A DNA stretch of 64,000 bases from Brevundimonas naejangsanensis (GTDB lineage Bacteria > Pseudomonadota > Alphaproteobacteria > Caulobacterales > Caulobacteraceae). Position 1 is the first letter of the stretch; every line of letters starts with the position of its first letter. This document shows positions 15,267 to 26,628 of this stretch, piece after piece. The stretch lies in NCBI RefSeq assembly GCF_003627995.1, contig NZ_CP032707.1:1478501-1542500 (forward strand), in the 5' to 3' direction. The position numbers were made by a program, and so were the translations under genes. The notes below the pieces were generated by a model, which was given only the letters and a program-made list of their open reading frames with translations, did no database searches and was not told the origin of the DNA.

Positions 15267-15953
15267 TCAGGGCCGATCCAGCATGCGCCGCGCCGTTCGG
15301 ATCGCCCGCGCCGCGGGAGAGGCCGCCTGGCGCCAGGCCAGGAGGGCGAAGGCCGACACCACGCCCAGCAGCAGCCACAGCGGGCCGAACAGCCAGGCCG
15401 CCGCCGCCAGGGCGAAATAATAGCCCCTCACCCCCTGGTTGAAGCCGCTCAGCGCCGGGTTCAGCACGCGGCCCACGGCCCGGCCATAGGCGCGGCGGTC
15501 GGCCTCCTCATGGATCTCGGGCGCGGCGCCGATCAGAGCCAGGGTGTAGTTCATCTGGCGCAAGGCCCAGATGAAATCGAGGAAGCCGCGCGTCAGGCAG
15601 ATCAGGACCAGGGCCAGCTTGCCCTCCAGCAGGCGGGGGGAGACCGGCTCGGCCCCCACGGCGGCGAAGCCGCTCAGCGCCGATTCCCCGCCGAACAGCA
15701 CCCCCGCCACGGCGGCGATCAGCAGCAGGTTGGTCGAGGCGAAGAAGGAGGCGGAGTTGATCGAATGGCCCATCAGCTGGCTGTCGACCAGTCGCGTCTC
15801 GCGCTGGGTCATGGCCGTCATCCAACCCTCGCGCACCACCAGCATGTCGGTGTTGAGCGAGCCGCTGCGCCGGGCGATCAGCCGCATCAAGGGGCCGTAG
15901 CCCAGCCAGGCGGCGATGAAGACGAACAGGGCGATCCAGTCCAGGGTGCTCAT
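15267..15953 (-). CDS. DUF599 family membrane protein
   Basis: A 228-residue inner-membrane protein of the DUF599 family, with an N-terminal anchor segment and three further hydrophobic segments in the middle and C-terminal half. The conserved stretches REGWMTAMTQRETRLVDSQL and GFNQGVRGYYFALAAAAW are recognisable. Function is unknown across the family. It is divergent from ppa with 126 bases between them. Confidence 0.83.
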   Translation of the reverse strand: MSTLDWIALFVFIAAWLGYGPLMRLIARRSGSLNTDMLVVREGWMTAMTQRETRLVDSQLMGHSINSASFFASTNLLLIAAVAGVLFGGESALSGFAAVGAEPVSPRLLEGKLALVLICLTRGFLDFIWALRQMNYTLALIGAAPEIHEEADRRAYGRAVGRVLNPALSGFNQGVRGYYFALAAAAWLFGPLWLLLGVVSAFALLAWRQAASPAARAIRTARRMLDRP

Positions 15954-16079
15954 GGCCGATTGATGCCCCGGGCGCGCCGGACGAGGCAAGCGTGATCGCC
16001 GCGACGCTTGCCGTAAAGGCGCGCAAAGCTTATCACCGCGCCCAATTCTCCCCGTTCGCACCTGCAACAAGAGCGTAAC

Positions 16080-16637
16080 ATGAACATCGACGCCATTCCG
16101 GTCGGCCCCAACGCGCCGTGGGACATCAACGTCGTCATCGAAATCCCGCAGGGCGGCCTGCCGGTGAAGTATGAGATGGACAAGGAATCGGGCGCCCTGT
16201 TCGTCGACCGCTTCCTGCACACCGCCATGTACTATCCGGGCAACTACGGCTTCGTGCCGCACACCCTGTCGGACGACGGCGACCCCTGCGACGTGATCGT
16301 GCTGAACCCGACGCCGGTGGTGCCGGGCTGCGTCATCCGCTCGCGCCCGATCGGCGTGCTGAAGATGGTCGACGAAGCCGGCGGCGACGAAAAGATCCTG
16401 GCCGTGCCGGTCGACAAGCTGAACCCCTACTACACCGAGGTCTCCAGCTACCGTCAGCTGCCCGCCATCCTGATCGAGCAGATCGAGCACTTCTTCACCC
16501 GCTACAAGGACCTGGAGAAGGGCAAGTCGGTCAAGGTCAACGGCTGGGGCGACGCGGGCGAGGCCGCTGAACTGATCGCCGCCGGCATGAAGGCCCACCA
16601 GGCCAAGCTGGCCGCCAAGGGCGAAGCCGCCGCCTGA
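16080..16637 (+). CDS. ppa: Inorganic pyrophosphatase
   Basis: A 185-residue family I soluble pyrophosphatase that hydrolyses pyrophosphate to drive biosynthesis. The metal-binding signature DGDPCDVIV is intact, together with [12 protein letters not shown] and the KVNGWGD region near the C-terminus. Length is normal for the hexameric bacterial enzyme (about 175-185). It is a single gene that ends in a strong intrinsic terminator. Confidence 0.96.
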   Translation: MNIDAIPVGPNAPWDINVVIEIPQGGLPVKYEMDKESGALFVDRFLHTAMYYPGNYGFVPHTLSDDGDPCDVIVLNPTPVVPGCVIRSRPIGVLKMVDEAGGDEKILAVPVDKLNPYYTEVSSYRQLPAILIEQIEHFFTRYKDLEKGKSVKVNGWGDAGEAAELIAAGMKAHQAKLAAKGEAAA

Positions 16638-16661
16638 TCGGCGAAGGCGTTTGAATAGAAG

Positions 16662-16696
16662 AGGCCCCGCCGGTCGAACCGGCGGGGCCTTTTTTC
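16662..16696 (+). terminator. Intrinsic terminator of ppa
   Basis: Twelve-pair GC-rich stem AGGCCCCGCCGG/CCGGCGGGGCCT with loop TCGAA, followed directly by seven T residues. Confidence 0.92.
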
Positions 16697-16753
16697 TTTG
16701 TGCGCTATCGCTCGCCGCACGGCGGCTCGCTGCTTGAGCGCGATTTGAGCGCG

Positions 16754-16930
16754 CCTTCTCCCTCCCCGTCCCGGGGAGGGTGGCTGAGCCTGAAAGGCGA
16801 CCCGAAGGGCGGCGCGTAGCAGCCAAGCCGGGTGGGGGCGGCGGGGCTATTCAGGCGCTGCGCCCTAATCACCGGGCCCTCCCCACCCGGTCGCTTCGCG
16901 ACCACCCTCCCCGGGACGGGGAGGGAGAGG
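16754..16930. repeat. Paired palindromic intergenic element (convergent gap ppa/aldolase)
   Basis: Two inverted arms frame the element. The left arm holds the self-complementary CCTCCCCGTCCCGGGGAGG core at 16760-16779; the right arm holds the matching CCTCCCCGGGACGGGGAGG at 16907-16925. Between them lie further GC-rich inverted segments. It is built like the bacterial REP/BIME units found elsewhere in the window, though the arm sequence is a distinct subfamily. It fills nearly all of the gap between ppa and the aldolase gene. Confidence 0.8.
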
Positions 16931-16931
16931 G

Positions 16932-17606
16932 TCAGCGCTTGTTGCGGAACGCCGCGATGGCCTCGACGGTCTGGCGCACCTTGGCCTCGATGCCGGCCCA
17001 GTCCCTGGCCTGGATCGCCGCGTCGGTGATCAGCTTCGACCCCATGCCCGCCGCCACGATGCCCGAGCCGAACCATTTGGCGATAGACGCCTCGTCCGGG
17101 TCGACCCCGCCGGTCGGCATGATCTTGGTCCAGGGCATCGGCCCCAGCACCGCCTTGACGAAGTCCGGCCCGCCGACCGAGGCGCCCGGGAACAGCTTGA
17201 CGATCTCGCAGCCCAGGGCCTGCGCCTCCGAGATGTCGCGCACCGAGCCGCAGCCCGGCGAATAGGCCACCATGCGACGGTTGCAGACCTGGGCCACCTC
17301 GGGAACCAGGCAGGGGCTGATGACGAAGCGCGCGCCCGAGGCCAGGTAGAGGGCCGCCGTCGGCGCATCCAGGATCGAGCCGACGCCCATGATGATGTCG
17401 GGATCGGTCTGGGCGAACTGCTTCGACAGGGCGGTGAAGGTCTCCCAGGCGAAGTCGCCGCGGTTGGTGAACTCGATCGCCCTGGCGCCGCCGCGCGCGC
17501 AGGCCCGGATCACCTCGGCGCAGACCTCGACGTCGGGGTGGTAGAAGACCGGCACCACGCCCTGGGCTTCAAGGGCGGTGAGCACGCTGAGGCGGTCGTG
17601 ACGCAT
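16932..17606 (-). CDS. KDPG/KHG aldolase family protein
   Basis: A 224-residue class I aldolase of the Eda family. The catalytic Glu sits in AIEFTNRGD and the Schiff-base Lys in EIVKLFPGASVGGP, with the phosphate-loop MPTGGVDPDE and GSGIVAAGMGSKL near the end. It splits 2-keto-3-deoxy-6-phosphogluconate or 4-hydroxy-2-oxoglutarate. The zwf-pgl-edd-glk operon 4 kb away lacks an eda gene, so this could complete that pathway, but it is not in the operon and a different keto-acid substrate is possible. Confidence 0.82.
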   Translation of the reverse strand: MRHDRLSVLTALEAQGVVPVFYHPDVEVCAEVIRACARGGARAIEFTNRGDFAWETFTALSKQFAQTDPDIIMGVGSILDAPTAALYLASGARFVISPCLVPEVAQVCNRRMVAYSPGCGSVRDISEAQALGCEIVKLFPGASVGGPDFVKAVLGPMPWTKIMPTGGVDPDEASIAKWFGSGIVAAGMGSKLITDAAIQARDWAGIEAKVRQTVEAIAAFRNKR

Positions 17607-17694
17607 GGGGTCTCCTTGGCAAATCTGACGGCCGCAGATCGGCGGTCGGCGCCCTCGGCGTCAAGAGCGGCCGGATCAATCCTGGTAAGCGGCG

Positions 17695-18537
17695 CTATTC
17701 GGCGGTGGCCAGTTCGACCAGCCGCCGGACCATGGCGCTGTCGGGATCGGCCAGCGGGTCCAGCACGGTGAAGTGGTCGGCCCCCTCGACGATCTCGACG
17801 CGGGTGTCGGCGCCCTTGCCGCCCCAGGCGGCCGCCATCTCGCGGCTCTGGCGCACGAACTCGTTGCTCTCGGCCCCGCCGACCCAGCAGTCCAGCGCCG
17901 TCCCGCCCGGCGTCGCGCCGTTGGGCACGGGCCAGTGGATCGGCGACAGGGCGCGCGCGGTGGGGGCGTCCAGGCCCAGGGCCTGGTTCAGTGAGGTGTG
18001 GATCAAGGGCTCCAGGTCGAACACGCCCGAGATGGCCAGCGCCGCCCGCGCCCGGCCTTCCGACAGCATGCCCGCCGCCATGTGGCCGCCGACCGAGTGG
18101 CCGAACGCCAGGGGCCGCTTGCCGCTGCGGGCGCGCACGGCCTCGGTCGCCTCGCGCATCTGGCCGATGATGCGGCCGACCGAGACGGCGGGGGCTAGGT
18201 CGTAGCCCGGCACGACGACGCTGATCCCGTGCTGCAGCAGGGCCGGCGCGACCCAGGCGAACCAGCCCCGGTCCAGCGCCTGCCAGTAGCCGCCGTGCAT
18301 GAAGATCGCGACCGGCGCCCCGGCGCCCGCGTCGAACCACTCCATCTTCTGGCGCTCGGACGGGCCGTATTCGATCGTCTCGGGGCGGCGGGCGTCGATG
18401 ACCCGCAGCGACTCCTTGCGCCAGCGATCCAGGATGGCGGGATGGCCCGGCACGCGGGCCCGGTTGTTGTAGGCCGCCTCATACGCGGCGGCCCGTTCCA
18501 TCGTCAGCGTCGCCTCGGGCGACAAAGCCTTACCCAT
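17695..18537 (-). CDS. Alpha/beta hydrolase, arylformamidase (KynB/AFMID)-like
   Basis: A 280-residue alpha/beta hydrolase with the oxyanion motif HGGYW and the nucleophile elbow GHSVGGHMAA, plus the C-terminal GADHFTVLDPL His region. The HGGYW motif is typical of eukaryotic-type kynurenine formamidases. Homogentisate dioxygenase is nearby, so an aromatic amino-acid catabolic role is plausible, although no kynureninase or tryptophan dioxygenase gene is in view. Confidence 0.75.
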   Translation of the reverse strand: MGKALSPEATLTMERAAAYEAAYNNRARVPGHPAILDRWRKESLRVIDARRPETIEYGPSERQKMEWFDAGAGAPVAIFMHGGYWQALDRGWFAWVAPALLQHGISVVVPGYDLAPAVSVGRIIGQMREATEAVRARSGKRPLAFGHSVGGHMAAGMLSEGRARAALAISGVFDLEPLIHTSLNQALGLDAPTARALSPIHWPVPNGATPGGTALDCWVGGAESNEFVRQSREMAAAWGGKGADTRVEIVEGADHFTVLDPLADPDSAMVRRLVELATAE

Positions 18538-18586
18538 GTCGTCTCCATCCGCTAGAGACCTCCTCTCAACGGGAGGCTTGAAGCCC

Positions 18587-18841
18587 ATGATGACCGCCAT
18601 TTTCGTCTTCATCAAATGCGAGTTGGGCTACGCCAACGATGTGGCGGCCGATCTGGTCGACAACGTTGAAAACGTGTCGGAAGTCTATTCGACCTCGGGC
18701 CAGCACGACCTGCTGGCCAAGTTCCAGCTGCCCAAGGACGCCGACATCGGCACCTTCGTGACCAAGCAGGTGCAGACGCGCCCGCACATCCGCGACACCT
18801 TCACCGTCATAACCTTCTCGCCCTTCCTGCCGAAGAAGTAG
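18587..18841 (+). CDS. Stand-alone Lrp/AsnC ligand-binding (RAM) domain protein
   Basis: An 84-residue dimeric alpha-beta-barrel domain matching only the C-terminal effector half of Lrp/AsnC regulators; there is no helix-turn-helix. GGGAGG lies upstream of the ATG. Such stand-alone RAM proteins may bind amino acids or modulate full-length Lrp partners. It is divergent from the formamidase-like gene and lies upstream of hmgA on the same strand. Confidence 0.82.
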   Translation: MMTAIFVFIKCELGYANDVAADLVDNVENVSEVYSTSGQHDLLAKFQLPKDADIGTFVTKQVQTRPHIRDTFTVITFSPFLPKK

Positions 18842-18969
18842 GCGCGCGGATCTCTCCCCCTGCGGAAGAAGGATGATGCAGGGTCTGGTTTGATCCAGGG
18901 CAAAGTCGTGCTGCCCGGGGTGACGGTGCGACGGGGATCGCCTACACCGTTCGCCAAGGGAGAAACGAC

Positions 18970-20265
18970 ATGACGCGATCCAACGCGCCCGCCTATCAGA
19001 GCGGCTTCGCCAATCATTTCGCCACCGAGGCCGTCGAGGGCGCCCTGCCGGTCGGCCGCAACTCGCCGCAGCGCCCGGCGCTGGGCCTCTACGCCGAACA
19101 GCTGTCGGGCGCGGCCTTCACCGCCCCGCGCGACCACAATCTGCGCAGCTGGCTCTACCGCCTGCGGCCCTCGGCCCAGCACGGGCCGTATCAGCCGTTC
19201 GACCAGGGCCGCGTGCGGTCCGGCCCCTTCACCGAGACCCCGCCCAATCCCAACCGGATGCGCTGGGATCCGCTGCCCATGCCGGACCAGCCGACCGACT
19301 GGGTCGAAGGGCTGACCACCTATGGCGGCAACGGCGACGCCGATTCCGGCGCGGGCGTGGGCATCCACCTCTATGTCGCCAACCGCTCGATGGTCGACCG
19401 GGTCTTCTACTCCGCCGACGGCGAGCTGCTGATCGTGCCGCAGCAGGGGGTGCAGCGCTTCGTCACCGAGATGGGCGTGATCGAGGCCGGGCCCGGCCAT
19501 GTCGTCGTCATCCCGCGCGGCGTCCGCTTCCGCGTCGAGGTGGACGGCGAGGTGCGCGGCTATGTCTGCGAGAACTACGGCGCCCCCTTCCGCCTGCCGG
19601 ACCTGGGGCCGATCGGCTCCAACGGCCTGGCCAATCCGCGCGACTTCGAGACCCCGGTCGCCTGGTTCGAGGACGTCGACCGCCCGACCCAGTGCGTGCA
19701 GAAATACGGCGGCCAGCTGTGGGCGACCACCTTCGACCACAGCCCGCTGGACGTGGTCGGCTGGCACGGCAACTACGCCCCCTATCGCTATGACACGGCG
19801 CGGTTCAACACGATCGGCACGGTCAGCTACGACCACCCCGATCCGTCGATCTTCACCGTCCTGACCTCGCCCAGCGACACGCCCGGCACGGCCAACTGCG
19901 ACTTCGTCATCTTCCCGCCGCGCTGGATGGTGGCCGAGGACACCTTCCGCCCGCCGTGGTTCCACCGCAACGTCATGAGCGAGTTCATGGGGCTGATCTT
20001 CGGCGAGTACGACGCCAAGGCCGGCGGCTTCGCCCCCGGCGGCGCGTCCCTGCACAACCGCATGAGCGGCCACGGCCCGGACCAGGCCAGCTGGAACGGC
20101 GCGACGAAGGCCGACCTCAAGCCGATGAAGATCGAGAACACCCTGGCCTTCATGTTCGAGACGCGGATGCCGATCCGCACCACGGCCTGGGCCGAGACGA
20201 CGCCGCTGATGCAGCTCGACTACGACGACTGCTGGACCGGCTTCGAGAAGGGCAGGGTCGGCTGA
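18970..20265 (+). CDS. hmgA: Homogentisate 1,2-dioxygenase
   Basis: A 431-residue non-heme iron dioxygenase that opens the homogentisate ring to maleylacetoacetate in tyrosine and phenylalanine degradation. The start [13 protein letters not shown], the [11 protein letters not shown] cupin stretch and the C-terminal [15 protein letters not shown] (iron His) and [10 protein letters not shown] are diagnostic. AAGGGAG precedes the ATG. No maiA or fahA gene follows; the gene ends in its own terminator. Confidence 0.96.
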   Translation: MTRSNAPAYQSGFANHFATEAVEGALPVGRNSPQRPALGLYAEQLSGAAFTAPRDHNLRSWLYRLRPSAQHGPYQPFDQGRVRSGPFTETPPNPNRMRWDPLPMPDQPTDWVEGLTTYGGNGDADSGAGVGIHLYVANRSMVDRVFYSADGELLIVPQQGVQRFVTEMGVIEAGPGHVVVIPRGVRFRVEVDGEVRGYVCENYGAPFRLPDLGPIGSNGLANPRDFETPVAWFEDVDRPTQCVQKYGGQLWATTFDHSPLDVVGWHGNYAPYRYDTARFNTIGTVSYDHPDPSIFTVLTSPSDTPGTANCDFVIFPPRWMVAEDTFRPPWFHRNVMSEFMGLIFGEYDAKAGGFAPGGASLHNRMSGHGPDQASWNGATKADLKPMKIENTLAFMFETRMPIRTTAWAETTPLMQLDYDDCWTGFEKGRVG

Positions 20266-20290
20266 AGCCCGCCTGACCGCCGGACATGAA

Positions 20291-20327
20291 AAGGCCCCCG
20301 GCGCGGTCGCGGCGGGGGCCTCTTTTC
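20291..20327 (+). terminator. Intrinsic terminator of hmgA
   Basis: Stem AGGCCCCCG/CGGGGGCCT around a 12-base GC-rich loop, then a T-rich tail (CTTTTCTTT). Confidence 0.85.
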
Positions 20328-20349
20328 TTTCAGAAGGGCGACCCTGGTC

Positions 20350-20664
20350 TCAGTTGGGCTTGGGCGCTTCCTTGGCGGCGTCCTTCATGGCGTCGGCTTT
20401 TTCCCCGGCGGCCTTCTGGGCGCTTTCGGCCTGCATCTTCATGGCCTCGGCCTGGCGGTCGGCTTCGGCCTTGACGGCGTCGGCCTGGGCCTCTCCCTGG
20501 GCGACGGTGCTCTCGGCCTGGGCGTTCAACTGATCGGCGGCGGCCTTGCCTTCCGCCTCGACCGCGTTCGCCTTGCTTTCAGCCGCCTTTTCGGTCGGAT
20601 TCTGGCAGGCGGCGAGGCCGACGACGGCGAACAGGACGGCGGCGCTGGCGGCGAACTTCTTCAT
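20350..20664 (-). CDS. Small Ala/Glu-rich lipoprotein
   Basis: A 104-residue protein with a lipoprotein signal peptide ending in the lipobox LAAC. The mature part is almost entirely Ala, Glu, Lys, Gln and Asp with 11-residue-like periodicity (repeated AEA/ADAVKAEADRQAEA units), predicting one long helix or coiled coil. It resembles LEA-like or Lpp-like spacer lipoproteins. No function can be assigned. It is a single gene between hmgA and the glk operon. Confidence 0.8.
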   Translation of the reverse strand: MKKFAASAAVLFAVVGLAACQNPTEKAAESKANAVEAEGKAAADQLNAQAESTVAQGEAQADAVKAEADRQAEAMKMQAESAQKAAGEKADAMKDAAKEAPKPN

Positions 20665-20740
20665 GAGGGCATCTCCAAAGCGGTTAGACTTGGATAACGC
20701 CGTGCTTCACGAACGGTTCACGCCGCCGTGATCACATTTT

Positions 20741-21721
20741 TCACCCCGCCTCGGCGAAGGCCACCCGCGCGGCGCCCAGCAGGGCGGCGTGCTTGTGCAG
20801 GATCACCTTGGTCGGGATGGCCGCCATATAGTCCTGGAACCGGCCCTTGCGCTCGAAGCGCTGGCGGAAGGGGCTGGCCTGGATGAAGGGCAGGATGCGC
20901 GGCACGATGCCGCCGGCGATATAGACCCCGCCGCGCGCCCCGGTGGTCAGGGCGATGTCCCCCGCCACGGCCCCCAGGATGGCGCAGAAGCGCGCCAGGG
21001 TGGCGCCGCACGGGCTGTCATGGTTCTCCAGCGCCTGACGGGTGATCTCGGCGGGGTCGTCGATATGGCTCTCCCGGCCGTCGATCTCGGCCAGGGCGCG
21101 GTGCATGTTCAGCAGGCCTGGCCCGCAGATCAGCCGCTCGATCGAGACCCGGTCGTAGCGGCGGCGCAGGATACGCAGGATCTCGTCCTCGACCGTGTCG
21201 CCGGGCGGGAAGCAGGCGTGGCCGCCTTCGCTGGGCAGGGCCATCTCGCGCCCGTGGGCGTCGCGCACCAGGGCCGAGACGCCGAAGCCCGTGCCCGGTC
21301 CCAGGACGGCGATGGTCGCGTGCGGATCGCCCTGGGCCGGGCCGCCCAGGGCGGCCAGTTCGCTGTCCGGCACGATGGGCGCGCCCCAGGCCTGGGCCTC
21401 GAAGTCGTTGATCAGCTTGACCGGGTTCAGCCCCAGGGTCTGAAGCTCGGCCTCGGACACCCGCCAGGGCGAGTTGGTCAGGTCGATGGCGCCGTCCGTG
21501 ACCGGCCCGGCCACGGCGATGACCCCGCCCGTCGGCTTGACCTCGCAGCCCTCGATGAAGGCCTTCACCCCTTCGAGGAAGGTCGGATAGGTCTCGGCCG
21601 GAAAGCTGTCGGGGCGGTCCAGCACCGGATGGCCTTCGACCATGCGGGCCAGGGCGAAGCGGGCGTTGGTGCCGCCCACGTCCCCGACGAGCAGCGGGCC
21701 GATGGAGGAGGAGTCGTTCAT
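20741..21721 (-). CDS. glk: Glucokinase
   Basis: A 326-residue ROK/Glk-type glucokinase that phosphorylates glucose with ATP. The N-terminal phosphate loop LLVGDVGGTNARFAL, the GPGTGFGVSALV segment, and the C-terminal GGVYIAGGIVPRI match bacterial Glk. It is the last gene of zwf-pgl-edd-glk, 29 bases after edd, so glucose taken up without a PTS is phosphorylated and fed to the Entner-Doudoroff route. Confidence 0.94.
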   Translation of the reverse strand: MNDSSSIGPLLVGDVGGTNARFALARMVEGHPVLDRPDSFPAETYPTFLEGVKAFIEGCEVKPTGGVIAVAGPVTDGAIDLTNSPWRVSEAELQTLGLNPVKLINDFEAQAWGAPIVPDSELAALGGPAQGDPHATIAVLGPGTGFGVSALVRDAHGREMALPSEGGHACFPPGDTVEDEILRILRRRYDRVSIERLICGPGLLNMHRALAEIDGRESHIDDPAEITRQALENHDSPCGATLARFCAILGAVAGDIALTTGARGGVYIAGGIVPRILPFIQASPFRQRFERKGRFQDYMAAIPTKVILHKHAALLGAARVAFAEAG

Positions 21722-21750
21722 GGGTCGGGTCCTGCGATCGGGTCGGCGGG

Positions 21751-23654
21751 TCAGGCGTCGACCGCCCGGTCGACGAAGTTGGGGTCGGGCGGGGTGTCGG
21801 CATGGGCCTCGCCGCCGCCGAGGTAGGCCAGGCAGACGCTGGCGCCTTCCTCGGCCGTCGACACCACATGGCGGAAGGCGCCGAACAGCTCGCGCCCATA
21901 GCCCCAGGACGAGCCCTCGGCATGGGCGCGCGATCGCGTCGCCGCCGGGCGCACGACTAGGTCGCCGATCCCCACCGTGGTCAGCACCCCGGCCTCGGGG
22001 TCCAGGCGGATGACGTCGCCGTCGCGGACGTGGGCCAGGGGGCCGCCGGCCAGGGCCTCGGGCGACACATGGATGGCCGCGGGCGTCTTGCCGCTGGCGC
22101 CCGACATGCGGCCGTCGGTGACGAAGGCGACCTTGAAGCCCTTGTCCTGCAGCACCGACAGGGCGGGCGACAGGCTGTGCAGTTCGGGCATGCCGTTGGC
22201 CTTGGGGCCCTGGAAGCGCAGCACCACCACCACGTCGCGGTCCAGCTTGCCGTCCTTGAAGGCCTGCAGGGCGTCTTCCTGGGTCTCGAACACGGCGGCG
22301 GGGGCCTCGACGATGCGGTTCTCGGGCTTGACCGCGGAGATTTTGATCACCGCCCGGCCCAGGTCGCCCTGCACCAGACGCAGGCCGCCCTCGCGGTCGA
22401 ACGGGTCCGACGCCGGGCGCAGGATGGCCGGGTCGAGGCTCTCCTTGACCGTGTCGCGCCAGACCAGTTCGCCGTCGACCAGGCAGGGCTCCTGGAAATA
22501 GGGCTCCAGGCCCCCCCTTTTCCAGGAGGGCCCATGATGGTCGTCACGTCGGGATGCAGGTTGCCCGCCTCGACCAGCTCGCGGGTGACAAAGGCGACCC
22601 CGCCGGCCGCCTGAAAGGCGTTCACATCGGCCGACCCGTTCGGATAAACCCGCGCCAGCAGCGGCGTCACCGACGACAGCTGGTCCATGTCGGTCCAGTC
22701 GATCAGCACCCCCGCCGCCCGCGCCATGGCCACCAGGTGGATGGCGTGGTTGGTCGAGCCGCCGGTGGCCAGCAGGGCGACGATCATGTTGACGATGGTC
22801 TTTTCCGACACGACGTCGGCCATGCGCCCCTGGCCCGCGCGCGCCAGTTCGACCGCCCGCTGGGCCGCCGCCGCCGTCAGGGCGTCGCGCAGGCCGGTGT
22901 CGGGGTGGACGAAGGCGGTCGAGGGCAGGTGCAGCCCGGCGATCTCCATCATCATCTGGTTGGAGTTGGCCGTGCCGTAGAAGGTGCAGGTGCCGGGCGA
23001 GTGGTAGGAGCCGATCTCGCTGGCCAGCAGGGTCTTCCGGTCGACCAGGCCTTGCGCGTATTCGGCGCGGACGCGGGCCTTCTCGGCGTTGGGAATGCCC
23101 GACGGCATCGGCCCGGCGGGGGCGAAGACGACCGGCAGGTGGCCGAACGCCAAGGCGCCCATGAACAGGCCCGGCACGATCTTGTCGCACACGCCCAGCA
23201 TCATGGCTGCGTCGAAGGCGTCGTGGGTCAGGGCCACGCCGGTCGACATGGCGATGACGTCGCGGCTGAACAGGCTCAGCTCCATGCCGGGGCGGCCTTG
23301 GGTGACGCCGTCGCACATGGCCGGGGTCCCGCCCGCGACCTGGGCCGTGGCGCCGATCTCGCGCACCGCCTTGCGGATGATCTCGGGGAAGCGTTCGAAC
23401 GGCTGATGCGCCGACAGCATGTCGTTGTAGGCGGTGACGACGCCGAGGTTGGGCTGGGCGCCGGTCATGGCCGTCAGCTTGTCGGCCACGGTCTGGCTGG
23501 CGAAGGCGTGGGCCCAGTTGGCGCAGGACAGCTTGGCCCGGCCCGGCCCCGACGTGGAGGCGGCGTCCATGCGGCGCAGATAGTCGGCGCGGGCCTTGCG
23601 GCTGCGTTCGACGATGCGGGCGGTGACCTCGGCCACCACGGGGTTCAGAGCCAT
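21751..23654 (-). CDS. edd: 6-phosphogluconate dehydratase, frameshifted in this sequence
   Basis: Entner-Doudoroff enzyme of the IlvD/Edd family that dehydrates 6-phosphogluconate to KDPG. The N-terminal 380 residues (iron-sulfur Cys in [11 protein letters not shown] and [11 protein letters not shown]) and the C-terminal 250 residues ([16 protein letters not shown], with the third Cys replaced or elsewhere as in Edd) are both intact but in different frames. The break is at the seven-base C run 22511-22517 (G-run in the gene); one extra G restores a protein of about 634 residues. The start overlaps the pgl stop by one base. I treat it as functional with a likely sequencing indel. Confidence 0.88.
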
Positions 23655-24352
23655 CACGCGGCCTCCGTCCAGAGGACTTCCAGGGGAACCTTGGCCGCGA
23701 TCAGGGCGGCGATGGGATGGACGGCGGGATCGCCCGCCGCCTCGCGCTCGAACACGGCGCGCTTGGCCGCGCCGGTCAGGGCCAGCACCACCCGTCCGGC
23801 CGAGGCCAGATAGGGCAGGTTGATCGACAAACGCTCCTGTGGCGGGGCCGCCCCGTCGCGGCCCGGCGGCACGCCCAGCACGGTCGGGGCGAGGTCCGGC
23901 GTCAGCAGGGTCTTCAGCGTCGGGCTGTCGGGGAAGATGGAGCAGATGTGGCCGTCCTCGCCCATGCCCAGCAGCACGGCGTCCAGCCGCCCGCCCTCGG
24001 CCGAGAGCGCCTTTGCGGCCACGGCGGCGGCCCGGTCCACGGTCACGGCGGGGCTGTAGAGCGGCAGGAAGCGCGCGGCCGAAGCCGGGCCGGTCAGCAG
24101 GACGCGCTTCATCAGGGCCGCGTTGGAGTCGGGCGAGGTCTCCGGCACATGGCGCTCGTCCACCAGGGTGGCTACGACCCTGGACCAGTCCAGGTCAGCC
24201 TGCGCCAACCGGGCGTAGATGGGCGAGGGGGTCGACCCGCCCGCGCCCGCGAACACGGCCCGGCCGCGCTCGGCGATCGCGGCCGCCAGCGTCTCGGCCA
24301 GCCGTGCGGCGGCGGCCTCGGCCCAGGCGTCGCGGTCAGGATAGGTCTGCAT
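23654..24352 (-). CDS. pgl: 6-phosphogluconolactonase
   Basis: A 232-residue DevB/SOL-type lactonase that hydrolyses 6-phosphogluconolactone. The LSGGSTP-like loop is present as [12 protein letters not shown], with VDERHVP and [15 protein letters not shown] downstream. The ATG at 24352 is listed; a GTG three codons earlier (24361) overlaps the stop of a repeat-containing linker frame (GTGA) and could be the coupled start. Its stop overlaps the edd ATG. Confidence 0.92.
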   Translation of the reverse strand: MQTYPDRDAWAEAAAARLAETLAAAIAERGRAVFAGAGGSTPSPIYARLAQADLDWSRVVATLVDERHVPETSPDSNAALMKRVLLTGPASAARFLPLYSPAVTVDRAAAVAAKALSAEGGRLDAVLLGMGEDGHICSIFPDSPTLKTLLTPDLAPTVLGVPPGRDGAAPPQERLSINLPYLASAGRVVLALTGAAKRAVFEREAAGDPAVHPIAALIAAKVPLEVLWTEAA

Positions 24353-24357
24353 TGCGG

Positions 24358-24497
24358 TCACTGTTCGCCTCCCACGCCGTCATCCTCGGGCTTGACCCGA
24401 GGATCGAGGGCTGCGGTGATCGCCGGCCAGCCGCTCATGCGCGGACGGCTCGATCCTCGGGTCAAGCCCGAGGATGACGGTGAAAGAGAGCGCCTGT

Positions 24498-24501
<4 letters not shown>
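24358..24501 (-). other. Linker reading frame containing a palindromic repeat, between zwf and pgl
   Basis: A 47-codon frame whose ATG overlaps the zwf stop (ATGA, 24501-24498) and whose TGA overlaps the alternative pgl GTG (GTGA, 24361-24358). Nearly all of it is the inverted repeat at 24378-24480, so the peptide itself is probably not functional. It could carry terminating ribosomes across the gap. Whether it is translated cannot be told. Confidence 0.35.
24378..24480. repeat. Paired palindromic repeat, subfamily with CTCGGG-CTTGACC-CGAG arms
   Basis: Inverted arms at 24378-24404 and about 24451-24480 (CGTCATCCTCGGGCTTGACC versus its complement) around a 45-base centre. Each arm also folds on itself (CCTCGGG/CCCGAGG). 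The unit lies between zwf and pgl on the same strand. It is a different subfamily from the his-operon elements. Confidence 0.82.
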
Positions 24502-25952
<1,451 letters not shown>

Positions 25953-25999
25953 CTAAGGCCTCCCTCGCAGAAGATCGGCCCTCCTAAGCGGGGCCGTAG

Positions 26000-26628
26000 T
26001 CAGCCAGAGTCCTTGGCCGGTTCCGCGCGCCGCGCCAAGACGTCGAGGACATCCTGAAACACCATGTTACGGGCATGCAGAAGCACCAGCAGGTGGTAGA
26101 TCAAATCCGCCGCCTCGCTGGCGAGTTCCGCCGCGTCGCCCGCCGCGCCCGCCAGGGCGGTCTCGACTCCCTCTTCGCCGACCTTCTGCGCCGCCCGTTT
26201 CGGCCCCTGGGCCATCAGGCGCGCGGTCCAGCTGTCGTTCGGATCGGCCTGGGCGCGAACGTGGATGGTGCGCTCCAGCCGCCCGATGCGGCCCAGGCCG
26301 GGCGCATCCTCCTCGCCGAAGCAGCTGATGCGGTTCAGGTGGCAGGCGTTGCCGACCGGGCGCACCTTCACCACCACGGCGTCGCCGTCGCAGTCTGGCG
26401 TCACCGAGACGACGTTGAGGAAGTCCCCCGAGGTCTCGCCCTTCCGCCACCGCCCCCGCGCGAACGCGAGAAGAAGGTGGCCTGGCCGCTGTCCAGCGTC
26501 TCCTTCAGCGCCGCCTCGTCCATATAGGCGAGCGTCAGCACCTGCAGGGTGTCGGCGTCCTGCACCACGGCCGGGATCAGGCCGCCGCCCTTGGCGAAGT
26601 CGATGTTGGAGAGGTCGAGCGCCATCAT
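26000..26628 (-). CDS. hisI: HisIE: phosphoribosyl-AMP cyclohydrolase/phosphoribosyl-ATP pyrophosphatase, frameshifted in this sequence
   Basis: Fused enzyme for steps two and three of histidine synthesis. The N-terminal HisI part runs from LSNIDFAKGGGLIPAVVQDADT and includes the zinc-site KVRPVGNACH; the C-terminal HisE part carries KVGEEGVETALA and EAADLIYHLLVLL. The frame breaks in the five-base C run 26453-26457; one extra G gives FFSRSRGGRWRKGETSGDFL, the normal family sequence. ATGs at 26628 and 26625 directly follow a hairpin that holds the ribosome site. The frame is also open back to an ATG at 26787 that overlaps the hisF stop, through the palindromic element. Last gene of the his operon. 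Confidence 0.87.

Noticed and set aside
26000..26628. hisIE as a true pseudogene
   Set aside because: Both enzyme halves are fully conserved, and the break is a single base in a homopolymer like three others in the window.
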